Assembly: GCA_050084985.1 (NCBI GenBank)
Contig: JBITNC010000001.1
Coordinates: 55,924,001 to 55,988,000, forward strand
Source of the DNA: Nageia nagi
Lineage: Eukaryota > Pinophyta
DNA length: 64,000 bases
Direction of reading: 5' to 3'
A program made the position numbers and the translations under genes. This document shows positions 1 to 13,439 of the stretch, in pieces; the stretch's first letter is position 1, and each line of letters starts with the position of its first letter. The notes below the pieces were generated by a model, which ran no database searches, was not told the origin of the DNA, and worked only from the letters and a program-made list of their open reading frames with translations.

Positions 1-172
1 TCCTCAAAAAACACTAAGTTTCTAAGAATGCAAGGGATCATTTGAGCTCTTTGAAGTTCTTCCATATGTCTATCTTCGAGAATCTATATGCACCCATACT
101 TACCTTTTGTAGGGTGAAAATTGTAATAGGTGTTGGTGCATCTTCCTCACTTTTAACCAAATCATTTGAAAT

Positions 173-1959
173 CTAAAATCTTTCAACTACTTGACACACA
201 TCTATAGGATTTTCCTTTAAAGGAATAGTAACATGCTTACCTTTATACATATATTTAATTGATCGATGCAAAGTGGAAGTAACAACCCTCATATTATGGA
301 TCCATGGTCTAATGAGAAATAAGTTATATGGAAAATTTACTTGAAAAATGTATACTTTTTGATAAACCATTTTACCACCTACTTCAATAGGTATGGATAG
401 CATGGATAGCATGGATACATATGCAATACATTCCGTTTTAGTGTTATAAAATCCTTTAATGCTAATAGTGGTTCTTTCCATTTTTGCATATATGGAAGGA
501 AAATAGTTTTGTAATAAATCAATAGAACATACATTAACATTTGAAATAGTATCAATAAAATAACAAGAACACCATTGATATTAACATGAATATACATTCT
601 TAGGTATTTCTTAATGACATCTTCACTAGGAAATTCACTCTCTTGAAAAGAAAGCATGTTACAAACTAAATCAGTATCAAGATTTCCCAACAAATCAACA
701 AATATACCAACAAGAATATCTGCATCAACTTCAATTTTCTTAAGTGAATAAAAAAAATCATCTCTATATTCAATTGAAAATTACAAAAGTTCAAAAATAG
801 TTCTTTTGGTATGAGTTACCTTTAGTTGCTCAAGGAGTTGTTGCATGCCAAGATTACAAGGGATCTCCATTTGCTCTAATGTATCTAGATTGACACTCCC
901 TCTAGGTCTTTCTCTCCTAGTGGAATCACATAATTCTTGGTTGAAGATGACATTTGCTATGAGTGGTTCGACATCCTCATAATCTACTATACAAGCCTCA
1001 TACTATATCTTGCCATTATCTATCAATTTTTATAATTGCTTTCTTAAGATCATACATGCATTTGTTCCATAACCTTTAACTTTTGTGATATTTGTAGAAT
1101 TTTGATCATTTTACCAACTAAATTTATCATCATGAGGACCTAGCTCTTTCTTTGGATTAGGTTTGATAAGTCCTTTTTGTAAATAGTCCTTGAACATAAC
1201 TACAAGAGCCAAAGGTAACCTATTATTCATCCTAAAATTTTGCTTTGCTTGACTCTTGCTCTTTGGATGGGGTTTCTTATATGGTATGGAATTCCTTATA
1301 TTTCTTTTTATGATATTTGCTTCCTTTAGTTTCTTTTCTAGGGTTTCCATATTTCAAGTCACCCATATCAACTAAGCACTTCTCTTTTTGGGTAAGCCTA
1401 TGTATAAGTTTAATAAAAGGTAAGGTCATGTAGTATAGGGCTATGAAATTTAGTTTAGGATGGATATTATGTACAAACATGGATGTTACATGGGATTTAG
1501 ATAAAGGTTCAAGAATCATGCTTCATAGTTTCTAGATTCTTTGGAAAAATTTATCAAATTATTAATTGGGACCTTGGATAGCACTAAATAGATCTGAAAC
1601 TATCATTTATCTAGAAGCATGATATTTGAAATGCATATAAAATTTTAAGATAAGTTTTACATAAAATTAATCAATTTAGTAGGAACAGAGAAGTACCAAT
1701 TGAGTGCATCAACTTTGAATGTGGTAGGAAAATATTTAGCCATGAAATTTTCATTCATGCCAAAATTTAACTTGAATTTCATCTCAAAAGCCTTAATACA
1801 AGCCATAGGATATCCCTCACCATTGTATGTATCAAAAATTGGTTCTACTTGTAGATAGGGTGTTCTAGTATTATGAATCTCATCATATAATGGATTTGAA
1901 TCCTTAATCATGAGTAGAGCACCTCCAAAGGATCAATTATTATTACTGATGTTAGACAT
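173..1959 (-). pseudogene. Ty3/Gypsy gag-protease remnant (element D)
   Basis: A minus-strand gag-protease remnant that continues past the left window edge. The probable Gag start is the ATG at 1957-1959. The Gag core at about 1657-1911 contains MAKYFPTTFKVDALNWYF, which fits the retrotransposon Gag helix pattern that ends in a W-Y/F pair. A zinc-knuckle-like stretch (YHK then VKGYGTNAC) lies near 1030-1090, but it is frameshifted and its first cysteine is lost. The protease end at 173-481 reads GFYNTKTECIAYV then FPYNLFLIRPWIHNMRVVTSTLH. This matches the C-terminal half of plant retropepsins, which usually have YNLLLGRPWIH. The catalytic DSG is not preserved. Several stops and frameshifts are present, so it is dead. 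Gag-protease assignment is fairly sure; the lineage is not. Confidence 0.75.
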
Positions 1960-2880
1960 TTTACTTCTTTTTTCATTTCCATATAGTATCTCTTTGAGAT
2001 TAGCTTTGTTGACCTAATCAAAGCTATTGACCATGGCAAGAAATGAAGCAAGTTATATTTCTAAAACACTTAAAATTTAAGATTAGTTCTATTCAAAACC
2101 TTATGGTTTAGGTATAACTAATGAAGGATAATGCAATGCATTAAAAAGAAGTCAGGTTCACTGATTTTTATAATCAAAGTAATATTTATTATGGTTATTT
2201 ATAGAATAATTAAATTCTCTAATTAAGTATGAAAAACATGAAATTGATGACATGAAAGATGAAAATGATCTATTTGATATTGACCTATAAAAATTGGATT
2301 AATTGAAGATAAAAACCTATACTTTACTTATGGTAATGAATGAAGGTGAAATTTGATCAAAAGAGGATGAACAATGAGCTTCCTTGAAACACAAAGACAC
2401 CAATTCGACCTCAACCTAGTGATGACACTAGAAACTTAAAATAGTGCCTAGTTATCATTATAGAATGCCTCACCCTTTCACTCGATGTTATCATCCTACC
2501 TTTGATGTGTTGAATCTCAATTGTGAAGGGATGAAAGATCATAGGAATGTAGACCTCAAAGTATAACAAAATCTAGAGATGATAGGTGGCATTTAGAAAA
2601 ATTGATCAAGATTGATACAAGTATATTGACACCTATCAATAATTCATGATTATTTCATGTCATATCATATCTTTTATCATGCATAACCCATTCACCTTTA
2701 TAGGTAACAAATCTAGTGCTAAGGTTCCTCCTTAGGCTTAGTGTGATGCCAAGATGACCTGTTACCATAAAATACAAAGGTAGATGAGAGTGCACATGGA
2801 AAAGAGCATTTATTTAATAAATAAAATAAATTATTTCAAATATCTAAAAGGCATTTTAATTAAATCAAAATTCCTTTTTA
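1960..2880. other. Gene-free stretch, possible D leader/LTR
   Basis: No coding pattern is visible. The stretch lies just upstream of the element D gag, where its leader and 5' LTR would be expected. A minus-strand TATAAATA-like box occurs near 2198-2206. No second LTR copy is in the window to define borders, so the LTR call is only a guess. Confidence 0.3.
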
Positions 2881-2884
2881 GGTG

Positions 2885-5800
2885 TTAAAATAAAGCATAT
2901 TAGATTGATGCTATTCTTGATCCTAGTTCTTAGGCCAATCTTATTATAGAAACTTGGGTTAATAGGATAAATTTGGAGATTGTTCCTCATCCTCATCCCT
3001 ATCCTTTGGGTTTGTTAAATCATGGAACTCAAATGCAAGTTACTATATAATGCAAGTTGGTGTTTCCAATAGAAAATAACTTTATTAATGAAGTTGTGGT
3101 TGATGTTGTGTCTCTTGATATTTATGGTGTGATTTTTAGGAACCCATATTTGTGGGATAGAGATGGCATTTATTTAAAAAAATTAAACCACTATATAATT
3201 TAAAGAATGGTGTTCATTATGACATCAATTCTCATAAAAGTAGATACAAATTAGAGTTGGTGACAACAAGCCAAGCTAAAAGATTCATTAGTGCTAGCAA
3301 GAAGTGTATGATTGCTATGATCACAAGCAATGAAGGATCTATCAAATGGGAAACCAACAAATGTAAGAAATATTGGAAGGATCTTATCAATAATGGGGAA
3401 ACCATACAAATTGGTCAAAAAATACCAATAAGTTCAAATATTTGTAAAGGATTATGGTGATTTATTTTTGGAACCAAAAGGATTTCTACCAAACAGAGAC
3501 ATCCAACATGAGATCTAATTAATGCTTGATGTAGCTCTTTCAAACATTGGGTTGTATACATAGTTAGAGATTGAAAAGGAGGAGGTGAAGAGGAAAACTT
3601 ATGAACTACTAGAATAAGGAGTGATCAAGCTAACCACTTCACCTTATGGTTCACTAGTTATCCTTGTACTAAAGAAGGATGAATCATGGAGGATGTACAT
3701 TAACTACTGAGCATTTAATAAGATCACCATCAAAAATAGATATCCATTGCAAATTATTTATGATCTATTGGAGCAAATAAGATAGAGAAATTTCTTCACC
3801 AAGTTAGACTTAAGAAATGGTTATAACCAAGTGTAAATAAAGAAGGATGACATATGGAAGATTGCATTCAAAACCAAAGAGGGATTATTTGAATGGCTTG
3901 TACTACCTTTTGGATTTGTAATACTCCACCCACTTCTATGAGAGTAATGAATGAGGTTTTTAGATCCTATCTTAATAAATTTATTGTTATTTACTTGGAT
4001 GATATTCTTTTTTTAATCCAAAATTGGGAAGAACAAATGGTGCATCTAAAAAAAGTGCTACAAATGTTAAAAGATAATAAGTTATTGTTAAAGATGAGCA
4101 AATGTGAGTTTGAAAAATAAATTTTGATGTACCTTGGGCATATTATTGGTGATGGATAGCTAAGAATTGATCCTAAGAAGGTAAGTTCCATTGTTGATTA
4201 GCCAAGGCTTACACATGTCACTAAGATAAGGAGCTTCTTGGGGGCAACTCAATATCTTAGAAAATTCATTGAGAATTTTTCCAATGTAGCCTCTCCATTG
4301 CATGATATAACTAGAAAAAAAGTTTATTTTCAATAGGGAAGGAAAAAACAAAGTGATTTTGAAATATTGAAGGAGAAAATTGACAATGCACTTATTCTAG
4401 CATTAGCCAATTTGTAACAACCTTTTGAGATAGAATCATATACTAGTGAATATGCAATTTGAGCAATGTTGATGCAAGGAAAGAGATCGATGTGTTATCA
4501 TTCAGAAAAGCTTAATAAATTAGTATTGAATTATATATTCTATGATAAAGAATTATTTTCTCTTATCCAAGTTGTTAACAAATGGAAACACTTCTTAGCT
4601 AGTAAAGAAATAATCATTCATGTTGACCACCAACCATTGCAATACTTGCAAACTCAATCCAAGTTGCAGTAAGTAAGACATTTAAGATGGATGGGTTTAT
4701 TGTAGCAACATCACATCATTATTAAGTATAAAAATAGAAGTACAAATAAAATTATAAACATTGTATCTAGGCCACCAATACAAACTACTATTTCAGGTCT
4801 GATTTCTATTCTTAAACTTTTTCCTTTTACGCAAGAATCTTATAAACAACAATACCTTAATGATCTTGATTTCAAGGATGTTTATTTTAAGTTGATTAAA
4901 AATAGTATATGTGTTGATAAGACTGATTATTTTGACAAATAGGGATTTTTGTATAAAGCAAATGCTTTATATATGCCATAAGAAAAAAGAGTGCATCTCA
5001 TTAGAGAAGCATATATAACTCATATTTTTGGACATTTTGGAGTGGCTAAGACTATGGTAAACTTGAAAAGGTATGTTTATTAGCCCAAGATGCAAGAAAA
5101 AAGTTATAAAATATATTAGGGGGTATGTTTTATGTTGCACAAGTTAGCCTAGTAATAGAAAGTTGGGGTTAAATCAGCCATTACTAGTTCCTAGCAAACC
5201 TTGGGAGAGCATATTCATGGACTTTATGGGTGATTTACCTATGAAAAAAGGGGAAATGAATAATTGTTTCTTGTTAATAGATTAAATAATATGTGCATTT
5301 TAATTCCATGTAAGAAGATTGTAACTGAACAAATTGTAGTGGGCTTATTTTTTCTCATGTGTAGGTTCACTTTGGATTGCCTAGTTCTATTATTTCAAAC
5401 AAAGATAGTAGATTCTTTGGTAAGTTTTAGATAACACTATGGGAAAAATGGAAACCAAGTTGAAGATAAGAACTACCTTTAATCCTTAAATAGATGGCCA
5501 AATAGAGGTAGTGAATAAGACTATTGAGCAAATACTTAAAGGGTACTATGGTAAACATCTAAAATCATGGGATGGGTATCTTGTTTACATTAAAAACTCT
5601 TATAATAGAGTAGTAAACACTTATACAAGCAAAAAAATTTTGAAACATGTGATTGATACCTTTCATCCTCATCATTTGACTATGTTTATGGGTAGCAAGA
5701 TTATTCTGATGTGATCTTGGATAAGGAAGAGCAACAAGATGAGAAATTCATTGAAAAAATCAAACTTATTCATCTCAAGTTGTAGGAATAACTCAAAATA

Positions 5801-6260
5801 AGTCAAGCCAAATACAAAATGAGGCATGATAATCATATGTCTAATCATAAGCTCCAAGTTGGTGATCACGTTTGGCCACACCTTAGTAAATATCTTCAAA
5901 TAATTTAAAATCAATTAGGTACAGACCATTCAAGATCATTGAGCAAGTGGGTGATAATACATTCAAACTTGATTTGCATGCTTACATGAATATTTATGCA
6001 ATTGTTAATGTTGAATATATTAAATTTGTTGAGCTTCCATGATAGCTAAAGATGAAGTTAATTCAAGCACCATTTTACCATCCATTTAATATCTTGCCCC
6101 TAGCATAATGGATGAATTGAAGGAGGATTTAATTTTGCAAAAAATGATTTGGCATACAAGGAGAGGACATAAAGAAATTTGGATTTTTGGGTTTAAAGGT
6201 AAACTAACTAAAATACCAAAATGGTATGATAAGATCAAGGTTGAGAACTTGTTTCCTCAC
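2885..6260 (+). pseudogene. Chromovirus-like Ty3/Gypsy pol remnant (element E)
   Basis: Decayed pol reading on the plus strand in the order protease, reverse transcriptase, RNase H, integrase. Protease traces at about 2895-3250 include a degenerate DSG (DPSSXANLI) and FRNPYLWDRDGI. Reverse transcriptase at about 3560-4330 shows KLDLRNGYNQV and IVIYLDDILF, the YxDD catalytic box. RNase H at about 4350-4720 has EIIIHVDHQPLQYL. Integrase at about 4980-5760 has GHFGVAKTMVNLKRYVYWP (one stop at W) and VHFGLPSSIISNKDSRF. A GPF-type tail (YRPFKIIEQVGDNTFKLDL, 5915-5975) is followed by a chromodomain-like end (LQKMIWHTRRGHKEIW, about 6135-6180). This order and the C-terminal tail fit chromoviruses. 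Many TAG and TAA stops interrupt every domain. No intact gag or LTR pair could be assigned. Confidence 0.85.
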
Positions 6261-6470
6261 CTTGTACATAAATAAGCATTTTGAGGATAAAATGAACTTC
6301 CCATTGGGAAGGTGTGATATGGAGAGCAACATAAATGCTAATGAAGACTCGCACGTTCACTTGATGATTCATGTGACACTTGACCTAACACCTAACCCTT
6401 CACCTATTTATAAACCCAACATGCCAATGCTAATGCTAAGGTTAGCACCCATGTTGGAAAAGCATATAAT

Positions 6471-7036
6471 GTATGGATGGAAGGTGAAATATTTTAAGTG
6501 GTTTTGAGACATTTGGAAGTTATTGAGAAGTTGGAAAGCTATATTATTGCTCTAGGGATGTTAGTTTATACCTAAATATTCTTATGAAGACTTCAAAGGA
6601 GGAGGAGGAAGGTATAATAGAGAAGAAACAAGTTGGAGAATGAATAAAAACTTTTTCTAGGCTTGTTCATCACTGTTGTAGTTTTTTTCATGTTATGGGA
6701 TACAATTTTATGTTGAGGATACTTTGAAGGATTGCAAATCGTATTATAAAAAATATATCATGTATGGATGGAAAGTGAAATATTTCAAATGGTTTTGAGA
6801 TATTTGGAAGTTATTGAGAAGTTGGAAAGCCATGCATTGCTCTAGGGATGTTAGTTTATACCTGCATATCCTTGTGAATACTTCAAAGGAGGAGGAGGAA
6901 GGTATAACAAAGAAGAAAGAAGCTAGATAATGAATAAAAAAATTTTCTAGGCTTGTTCGCCATTGTTGTAGTTTTTTTCCATGTTGTGGGATACAATTTT
7001 ATGTTGAGGATACTTTGAAGGATTTCAAATCCTATT
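6471..7036 (+). repeat. Tandem duplication of about 290 bp
   Basis: Two direct copies start at 6471 and 6762 (offset 291 bp). Both contain GTATGGATGGAA, a GGAGGAGGAGGAAGGTATAA tract and GGGATACAATTTTATG. They differ at scattered bases and small indels. The position, just after the chromovirus-like pol, suggests 3' UTR or LTR sequence of element E. Confidence 0.85.
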
Positions 7037-7275
7037 GTAAATGTGTCACATAATATAATGATGGGCTTGATGATGGCTACTATAGGGGACATACTTTCAC
7101 ATTGAGAAGAACCTCTTTAACAAACCTATGTCAATTTTGTGGATGCTTGAATATTATTTTCATTCTTGTTTCTAATTAGCATTAGATTCTAATTTCCATT
7201 TCAAATTCTATGATTTTTTCATCTGTATGTGATGATTCATTTAAAGCTATAAGTTTAAGGAAATTATAGATCATT

Positions 7276-7405
7276 AGAGGTGCATTGGTTCTTGGAACCC
7301 TATAGGTCGAGGGGGTTATCCATAACCTCCTTAGAGGTGCACTAGTTCTTGACACCCCATAGGTTGGGGGGTTAGTCATTCCCTCTTCAGAGGTGCATTG
7401 GTCTT
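7276..7405 (+). repeat. Three short tandem units of about 56 bp
   Basis: The motif AGAGGTGCA starts at 7276, 7333 and 7389. Each copy is followed by a similar GGTTCTTG...CCTATAGGT...GGGGGTTA pattern, with the last copy truncated. It may be the end of the E LTR or a local minisatellite. Confidence 0.7.
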
Positions 7406-7983
7406 TCCCTTTCTAAAAAAAGAAATACATATATATAATTCAAGATTTTGTAACATTTATTTGTTACAATCAAAATTTGTAAGTTTTGTTTTGTTTGTAA
7501 AACAATTGCAAGAATACTACTTAATAGTAAAATTTTGTAATTTATTTTACTATTGTACGAAATATACTCAAATATTTTAAGCTTTCTTGCAAAAATATTA
7601 TTACTTCATAAAAAATCACAAATTAGATTATTGTGAATTTGCAACATTAATATATTTATTGAAAATATATTTTATTGTATATTCAAATTTTTATTTATAA
7701 ATAAAAATTGGAATATAGTAAATTAAGTTTTTGCAAAAAAATGCAACTATATAAGAAGATCTTAGCATAGTTTAAAATCTACTTATATAAAAAAATTAGA
7801 TTTAACTATGAAATAAAATTAGATATAGTAATTTTCATAAGATCTAAAATCTAACCATAAAAAAATATGTTATATCCAACTTTTTAGTTTCTAAAATTAA
7901 AATAAGGTTAAAACTTAGATATACCTTAAATGAAAGTTACCTAAAGATGATAAAATTGAAACTTAAAGAAGATAAGCAAAATA
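7406..7983. other. Very AT-rich gene-free stretch
   Basis: Strongly AT-rich with short A and T runs and no domain in any frame. It would be the internal (leader and gag) side of the LTR at 7999 if that LTR belonged to a complete element, but no Gag pattern is present. Confidence 0.5.
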
Positions 7984-7998
7984 AGGCTCTAATACCAC
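7984..7998 (-). promoter_or_regulatory. Primer binding site, initiator-Met tRNA type
   Basis: On the minus strand this reads TGTGGTATTAGAGCC, one base from the TGGTATCAGAGC primer site typical of plant retrotransposons primed by initiator methionine tRNA. It lies directly against the inner edge of the probable LTR to its right, which is the expected arrangement. Confidence 0.65.
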
Positions 7999-8640
7999 AT
8001 TATGGAATTGAAGGATTCCATAACCAAGATCACTTGTGTTCTCCAACTCATTAACTCTTAATCAACCTACTTAATCTCACAAATCTAGGTTCATAATAAC
8101 ACCAATATATAGTGGTAAATGTCTCTTTTCACTTCGAAAGGAAACATCCACTTTAAAATCAAACCATTAATATTTAAAAATATTTATAAATAATTTGTCT
8201 ATATTACCATAATGCCAAATATTCCTAACATGAGCTCTCTCTATTCTAGCTCAACAATACTAGCATAACAGTGCTCTCTAAAACTATATGTTTTACACCA
8301 AAGTGTAGCCTTCCTTTTATAGGATAAAATATCACTTTGTCTCACCCTTTTACTTAAGGTGAATACCATAGTCCATAATATATACATATCCTCACATTAG
8401 GTGAGAATGGTAGGTGTAAGGCTTTCCACCCATGCTTATTTAATGGTTACATATGCCCACACTTATATGTTAAGTGTGAGGGTCTACATACACATACATA
8501 AATAAATATAACAAAAAATAGATGGGACTCCATATTTGCATACAAGGATAATACACATTTTCTAATAAGTGGATTAATCCATGTCATTACAAAATAGTTT
8601 TTCTCCTAAACTTATGTGTTACACATGTTCCTTTAATTTC
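7999..8640 (-). repeat. Probable LTR of a decayed retrotransposon
   Basis: This block abuts the primer binding site and carries a minus-strand TATA box at 8311-8321, giving U3 to the right and R/U5 to the left. The right border near 8640 is uncertain because no second copy is in the window. No Gag or Pol follows on the inner side, so it is the stub of a truncated element, Copia-like by its primer type. Confidence 0.5.
8311..8321 (-). promoter_or_regulatory. LTR TATA box
   Basis: Minus strand reads TATAAAAGGAA, a near-ideal plant TATA box, about 310 bp upstream of the primer site. This spacing fits an LTR R/U5 region. Confidence 0.55.
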
Positions 8641-11205
8641 CAATTAATTAGGAACATACCTAAGTTATTTATGCATACATAATATTGCATTATAAGTTCT
8701 AATATTTTGTTCTCTCTTGGCATGATTGATCTCTTATTGTGCTTTATGTTTTCTTTTCGTTACTCTGTTTCCTTATTGAAAATGATTCCCCTTCATTCCC
8801 TTTTCTCTCTGACCTTTCCTCCATTATGGCTTGAGTTTTCTCTCCTTTTTACGTACTTATTTTAGTGTGTGTGTCCTATTACATTTTAGTCTCCATGATT
8901 TATTGATTTATAATAATGTGGAAGTCATTGAAATCTCCTTTATTCACTTTGGTATTTTATTTGGTGTCTCCATCTTCTCTTCATCCTATGTAGTCTTTTT
9001 CCCTTATTGTACCTCCACTTCTCGAATTCTAGTCTTTCCTATGTATTATGCTAAGTTAACATGTTTTACTTCATTAATTTTCATCCTTAGTTTGTCTTTT
9101 CCTATGGATGTTTCAATCCTTTTTTTCTCTATTCTTATTTTTCCTCTCTTTGTTTCATTCTATTCTTTTTTGCTATAGTTTCACCATTATTCTTTTTCAC
9201 TTCATTCTCCTTTATAGGCCCTTTTTGTATTTGGTATTTACCTTCCTTCATTATCCTTTCTTCATTGCTTTATTTTCTTACATCATTCTCTTGATCATCC
9301 TTATCACTCTTGTTACTAGATTCTCCAGTCTAAAGCATCCTCCTTTTCTATCTTCTCCTTGCTTTCATAACCTCACCTAAAGGGATTTCTTATTCATCCT
9401 CTCCTATTGTTATTTTGTATTTTGAAGAGCTTATAGTTTCAAATGTTATTCCCCACACTTTGAGGTGCACCCTTGGTTTATTTCCCATTGTTGTATCATA
9501 TACTAGTTTTATAATTGACTCATGAAGGGGAACATTACACAAATTTTGTCTAAATCTCCTAATTGAGATAGCAATTGAGTTGAAAATGAATGAAATAAAT
9601 ATTTTTTTTATTCATTTTAGGAAATTTAAAGTGGTTTAGAAGTATAAATTGGTAAGCTAGTACCACTTTGTGCCTTCCCTTCAGTGTTACATACCTCATG
9701 ATAGCTCTAGTCACCTCATATCATGGCTCTAGAAGGCTTTTCCACTTAACCCCAATTTTGTATTTTTCCAGCACTTTCCCTCTCTTGATTTTTTTTGGAA
9801 TTTTTCCCTTGATACAAGTTTATTCTCTTATCTTCTCATTGGATTTCTATCCCTTCATTGGACATATGGATTTCTTGTGAGATAGTTTCTACTTAAATGA
9901 TGAATTCAAAATCATTCACCTTGCATTTTCCTTCATCCTATGATGTAACCATCTCAATGGAAATTTGATGATCATAGCCTATGTATGCATGCATAAAATC
10001 CTTCATTCTATCCTCATAGAGGATTTTCCACTCTACAATATTCCTTTTCATTTCCTTTGTATTCATTGGTTCTATTTTAACTAAATTCCCACCCATTTTC
10101 TTTCTTAATTTTTTATATTCCCTTATCTCCTTTGGTCTAAATCTTCTTTTAATTTCTCAATTCTATATTATTGCAATTTCTCATCTTCTAAATTTTCTTC
10201 CCTTGCATAATTTGAACAAAGTTATGAGAATTTCCTGAGAGTGAATTCATTTTTCACAAGTCTCTTCTATATATTTATCATATCTCTCTCCATCTAGATT
10301 CTTCTATTTATCAAATTCTTTATTATTAGTCTTTGTCATCCTTGAGGAGCATGTATTCCAAAATCGTGCTTCCCTTCATTATCAAAACTAATTATTTTAT
10401 CATGATTAAGGATTCTAATTTATCCCTTAGTCAAGATTTTTCATAGTACACCATTAGATCATTTCACCTTTGCCATGTGTAACCCTTCTTTAAACTTGAT
10501 ATGTGTGAGATATTATGGTGTTTGGACATCTTTCCCTATTATTTGGCTCCTTGCAATCTTGTTTGGCCTAGCTTCAATCTGCTTTTCCCATTTATCCTTC
10601 TCTTCATAAAATCATATTCTATGGATGTAACATCCATCTATTTAATACATTACTTAAATAAATAATTAAACTTGTTTTCATAACCTAAGACATAACATAA
10701 TTATAAAATTATTAATAAATGTTATTCTTAAATATTAACTATATAATAATTTTTTTTATCAAAGATATGGATTTCTTATGATACTAATATTATTTCACAG
10801 TAGGAAAAGAATCCAAATAAATCAATTAGATAGAAAGAATTACAACAAAGTTTCTACTCCTATCAAAAACTCTGTAAAGATGAATTATGTCACTACTATG
10901 GGTGTAAGTATTCTTACAAACATATGCTTTCACCAAATATAACAAGCAACAATAGGAATGCAACCACCTCAATTCCCAACATGCTTAAAGCACACATCAA
11001 ACTAAAAAATCTTAATAAAACTTAAACATACATCAAAGATTCATTTAAAATAAATTTTATTAACATGTTGTGAACATGAATGCTCTAACAGCTATGTAAT
11101 AAAAATGTTAAGGCACACTAGAGGCATGTAAATTATTTGATAAGATACATATCACAAACATAGTTTCATAGAATGCAATAAAGAATTTGAGATGTTGTGA
11201 TCAAT
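8641..11205. other. Gene-free stretch with strand composition skew
   Basis: From about 8700 to 10300 the plus strand is rich in T and C. The minus strand therefore reads as lysine- and glutamate-rich fragments with many stops, while plus-strand frames give hydrophobic strings. I see no domain, splice pattern or terminal repeat. It could be a decayed charged coiled-coil ORF on the minus strand. 10300-11205 is plain AT-rich DNA. Confidence 0.4.
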
Positions 11206-11209
11206 AAAA

Positions 11210-11960
11210 GAATTACCATGATTAAATCTGAAGTACTTATGATAAAACAAAATGGTATTCATAGTCAAATACAGTTGTTGTATGGAAGAATAGAGTTTAT
11301 ACAATCAAAAATTGAGTTGTCATGGTCAAGATCAATGCAAAAGTTGAATTTCCATAATTAAAGGTTGATGACATTATCAAAAGCTTTTTCACAATGCAGG
11401 ACAAGTCAAAAGGTTGAAACTACACTTTTGAGATGATTACATTAACAAAAAGGTAGCTATGATATAATATTAGAAGGAAATAGGGAAATTCTACACTTTT
11501 ATAAGGTTTACATCAAGCAAAGTGTTATTGCAGTGCAGCATAAGGAAATAATGCATAATATATTACTTTAAAGGTGATGACATCATCTTTAGGCTTGTGA
11601 AAGATTAGTAAAAGTATGAGATGTTGAATACTATGGAAAATATGATGACATCAACATGTGCTTAAACATGACATGATAAGGCATGAATGATATTGAGTGT
11701 TGGATTACGAGAGAAGTGACATCAATAATAGGATTAGAAAAGTACAACACATTGATAAATAAACTAAGTATCATGTGATAAGATAAATGACATCAAAAAA
11801 TCTCAAGGAAAGTATGGTAAGGCAATAAGGCATTGTATATCGAGTAGTAAGAGAGATGTCATTAGCAAAAGCTTAAGAGTGATGCAATGAGGTGAGAAAA
11901 GCACTAAATTTTATATAACTAGAGTGATGATATCAACAAAATTATGAACACAATGTGATA
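11210..11960. repeat. Decayed minisatellite of about 70 bp period
   Basis: A core resembling GATGACATCAACAAAA recurs near 11367, 11432, 11503, 11576, 11644, 11714, 11785, 11855 and 11927. Spacing is 65-73 bp, mostly 70-72. Between the cores a TGATAAGGCA-like stretch and a GTAT-rich stretch also recur. Units are strongly diverged, so it is old. It ends about 350 bp before the element A LTR. Confidence 0.7.
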
Positions 11961-12832
11961 AGGATATGTGGGGATTGATAAGGTATGGCATGATACAACA
12001 TGCCACAACAAGAACAACATAGTATGAAAAAGCACCAAAATGCATCTAACAAGTAAGAAAAACTCTTGATAAGCATAAAACATATTTTTTCTTGAAGATG
12101 GTGGTGCAAATATGCTCTAAAGGGAATAAAAAATTAAATTCAAACATATACAAGAGGAAAATATGGTTTGGATATGGTGCTAGTAATGGAAATCATGAGA
12201 TTGATGAGTAAGTTGAAGAATTAAGCATTTAGGCTTATTTGAGATCCATAACAAGGCAACATGAATGCAAACCAATATATATCACTATTGAAAGTAAATT
12301 TTTATTGGTATAATGTAATATCAAGGGTTTGGTTAGGTTTTTTCTCCATTTCTTTCAAAGGTAGGGTCCTTTAAAGAGCAAAAGGTGGTGGGGATGTGCT
12401 CATATTGGTTTTCTTATCAATCTTCAAGTTCTAGGTCAATTCCTTTATATTATGAAGGTTAAAAGTAATAGTAAAGAGATGAAAAGGATAAGGGTAATAG
12501 TAAAGAGACAAAATATTAAGAGTAAAAAAAATAAATGAACACATTAGACTAAAAAGTAACTAAAATTATATAACCCAAGCATTGCAGCATAGGCAACAAT
12601 CCATAGCCAAGATTAAGAATAGTTAACCATCTTTTCCTTAGGGTCTCACATTCACAATACACAACCATAACTCAAGATGAAATTTCATATATAAAATTCA
12701 CAAAATGTAATAAACAACCACATACTACAAAGGGAAAAGCATCATCAATTTACATTATCACACATGAAAGCATCTTACATACTTGGAAAATTTTGCTAGA
12801 ATGTTTGACCTCTTGGACTTATAATAGTCCAC

Positions 12833-12840
12833 TATTTATA
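12833..12840 (-). promoter_or_regulatory. Element A LTR TATA box
   Basis: Minus strand TATAAATA, preserved at the matching place of the other LTR (44682-44689, now on the plus strand because that part is inverted). It divides a long U3 (12841-14257) from R/U5. Confidence 0.6.
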
Positions 12841-13439
12841 TTTTTACATCTATAATTGGGTGGTTTTCCACCATTAATGCATTTAAATACTCTATTTGAC
12901 TAAGAACAATAAAATATACCATCTACAAATATACAATTATGACTATCACTACATTAGATTATGTAGTGAACAAGTACAATTAATGCCAAAGTATGGGAAC
13001 TTGATGTCTTTGAGCCATTGTACAATTTGAGCCATAATCCTTTTGATTTATTATTGACTATATTTTTGCTAGGAATGTAGATAATTGAAAACACACTATC
13101 CATAAACTTTATTGGTATTATTTGGCACTATATTCTATCGATAACTAACTAACTCCCTACAACCATTAATGATGAGTACTGTAGTTCTTTGCTACATGAA
13201 ATAATGAGGGTGCTGAATAGTGTATCTTTGAAAATCAAGGAAGAAATGCTACTATCATGCAAAAATGGATCATGTTCAATACACTGATAAAGAATCAATG
13301 GTCAAACACTCATGATTAAGTGGACTCAGGTGTTCTTTCCAACCCATCATTCTTCATCTTGTTTGGCAGGTTCTATTTCTATTTGGTGGGTACTAATGAT
13401 GATTCGAGTTTACTTAACACCTACCAATTTTAGGCAAAA

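Noticed and set aside
8831-9380. Hydrophobic plus-strand ORFs of 90-115 codons
   Set aside because: The plus strand here is T- and C-rich, which gives Phe/Leu/Ser strings in any frame. There is no domain, and no upstream or downstream gene structure.
11210-11960. CRISPR-like array
   Set aside because: The period of about 70 bp is regular, but both repeat and spacer parts are diverged copies of each other and the context is plant transposon DNA.
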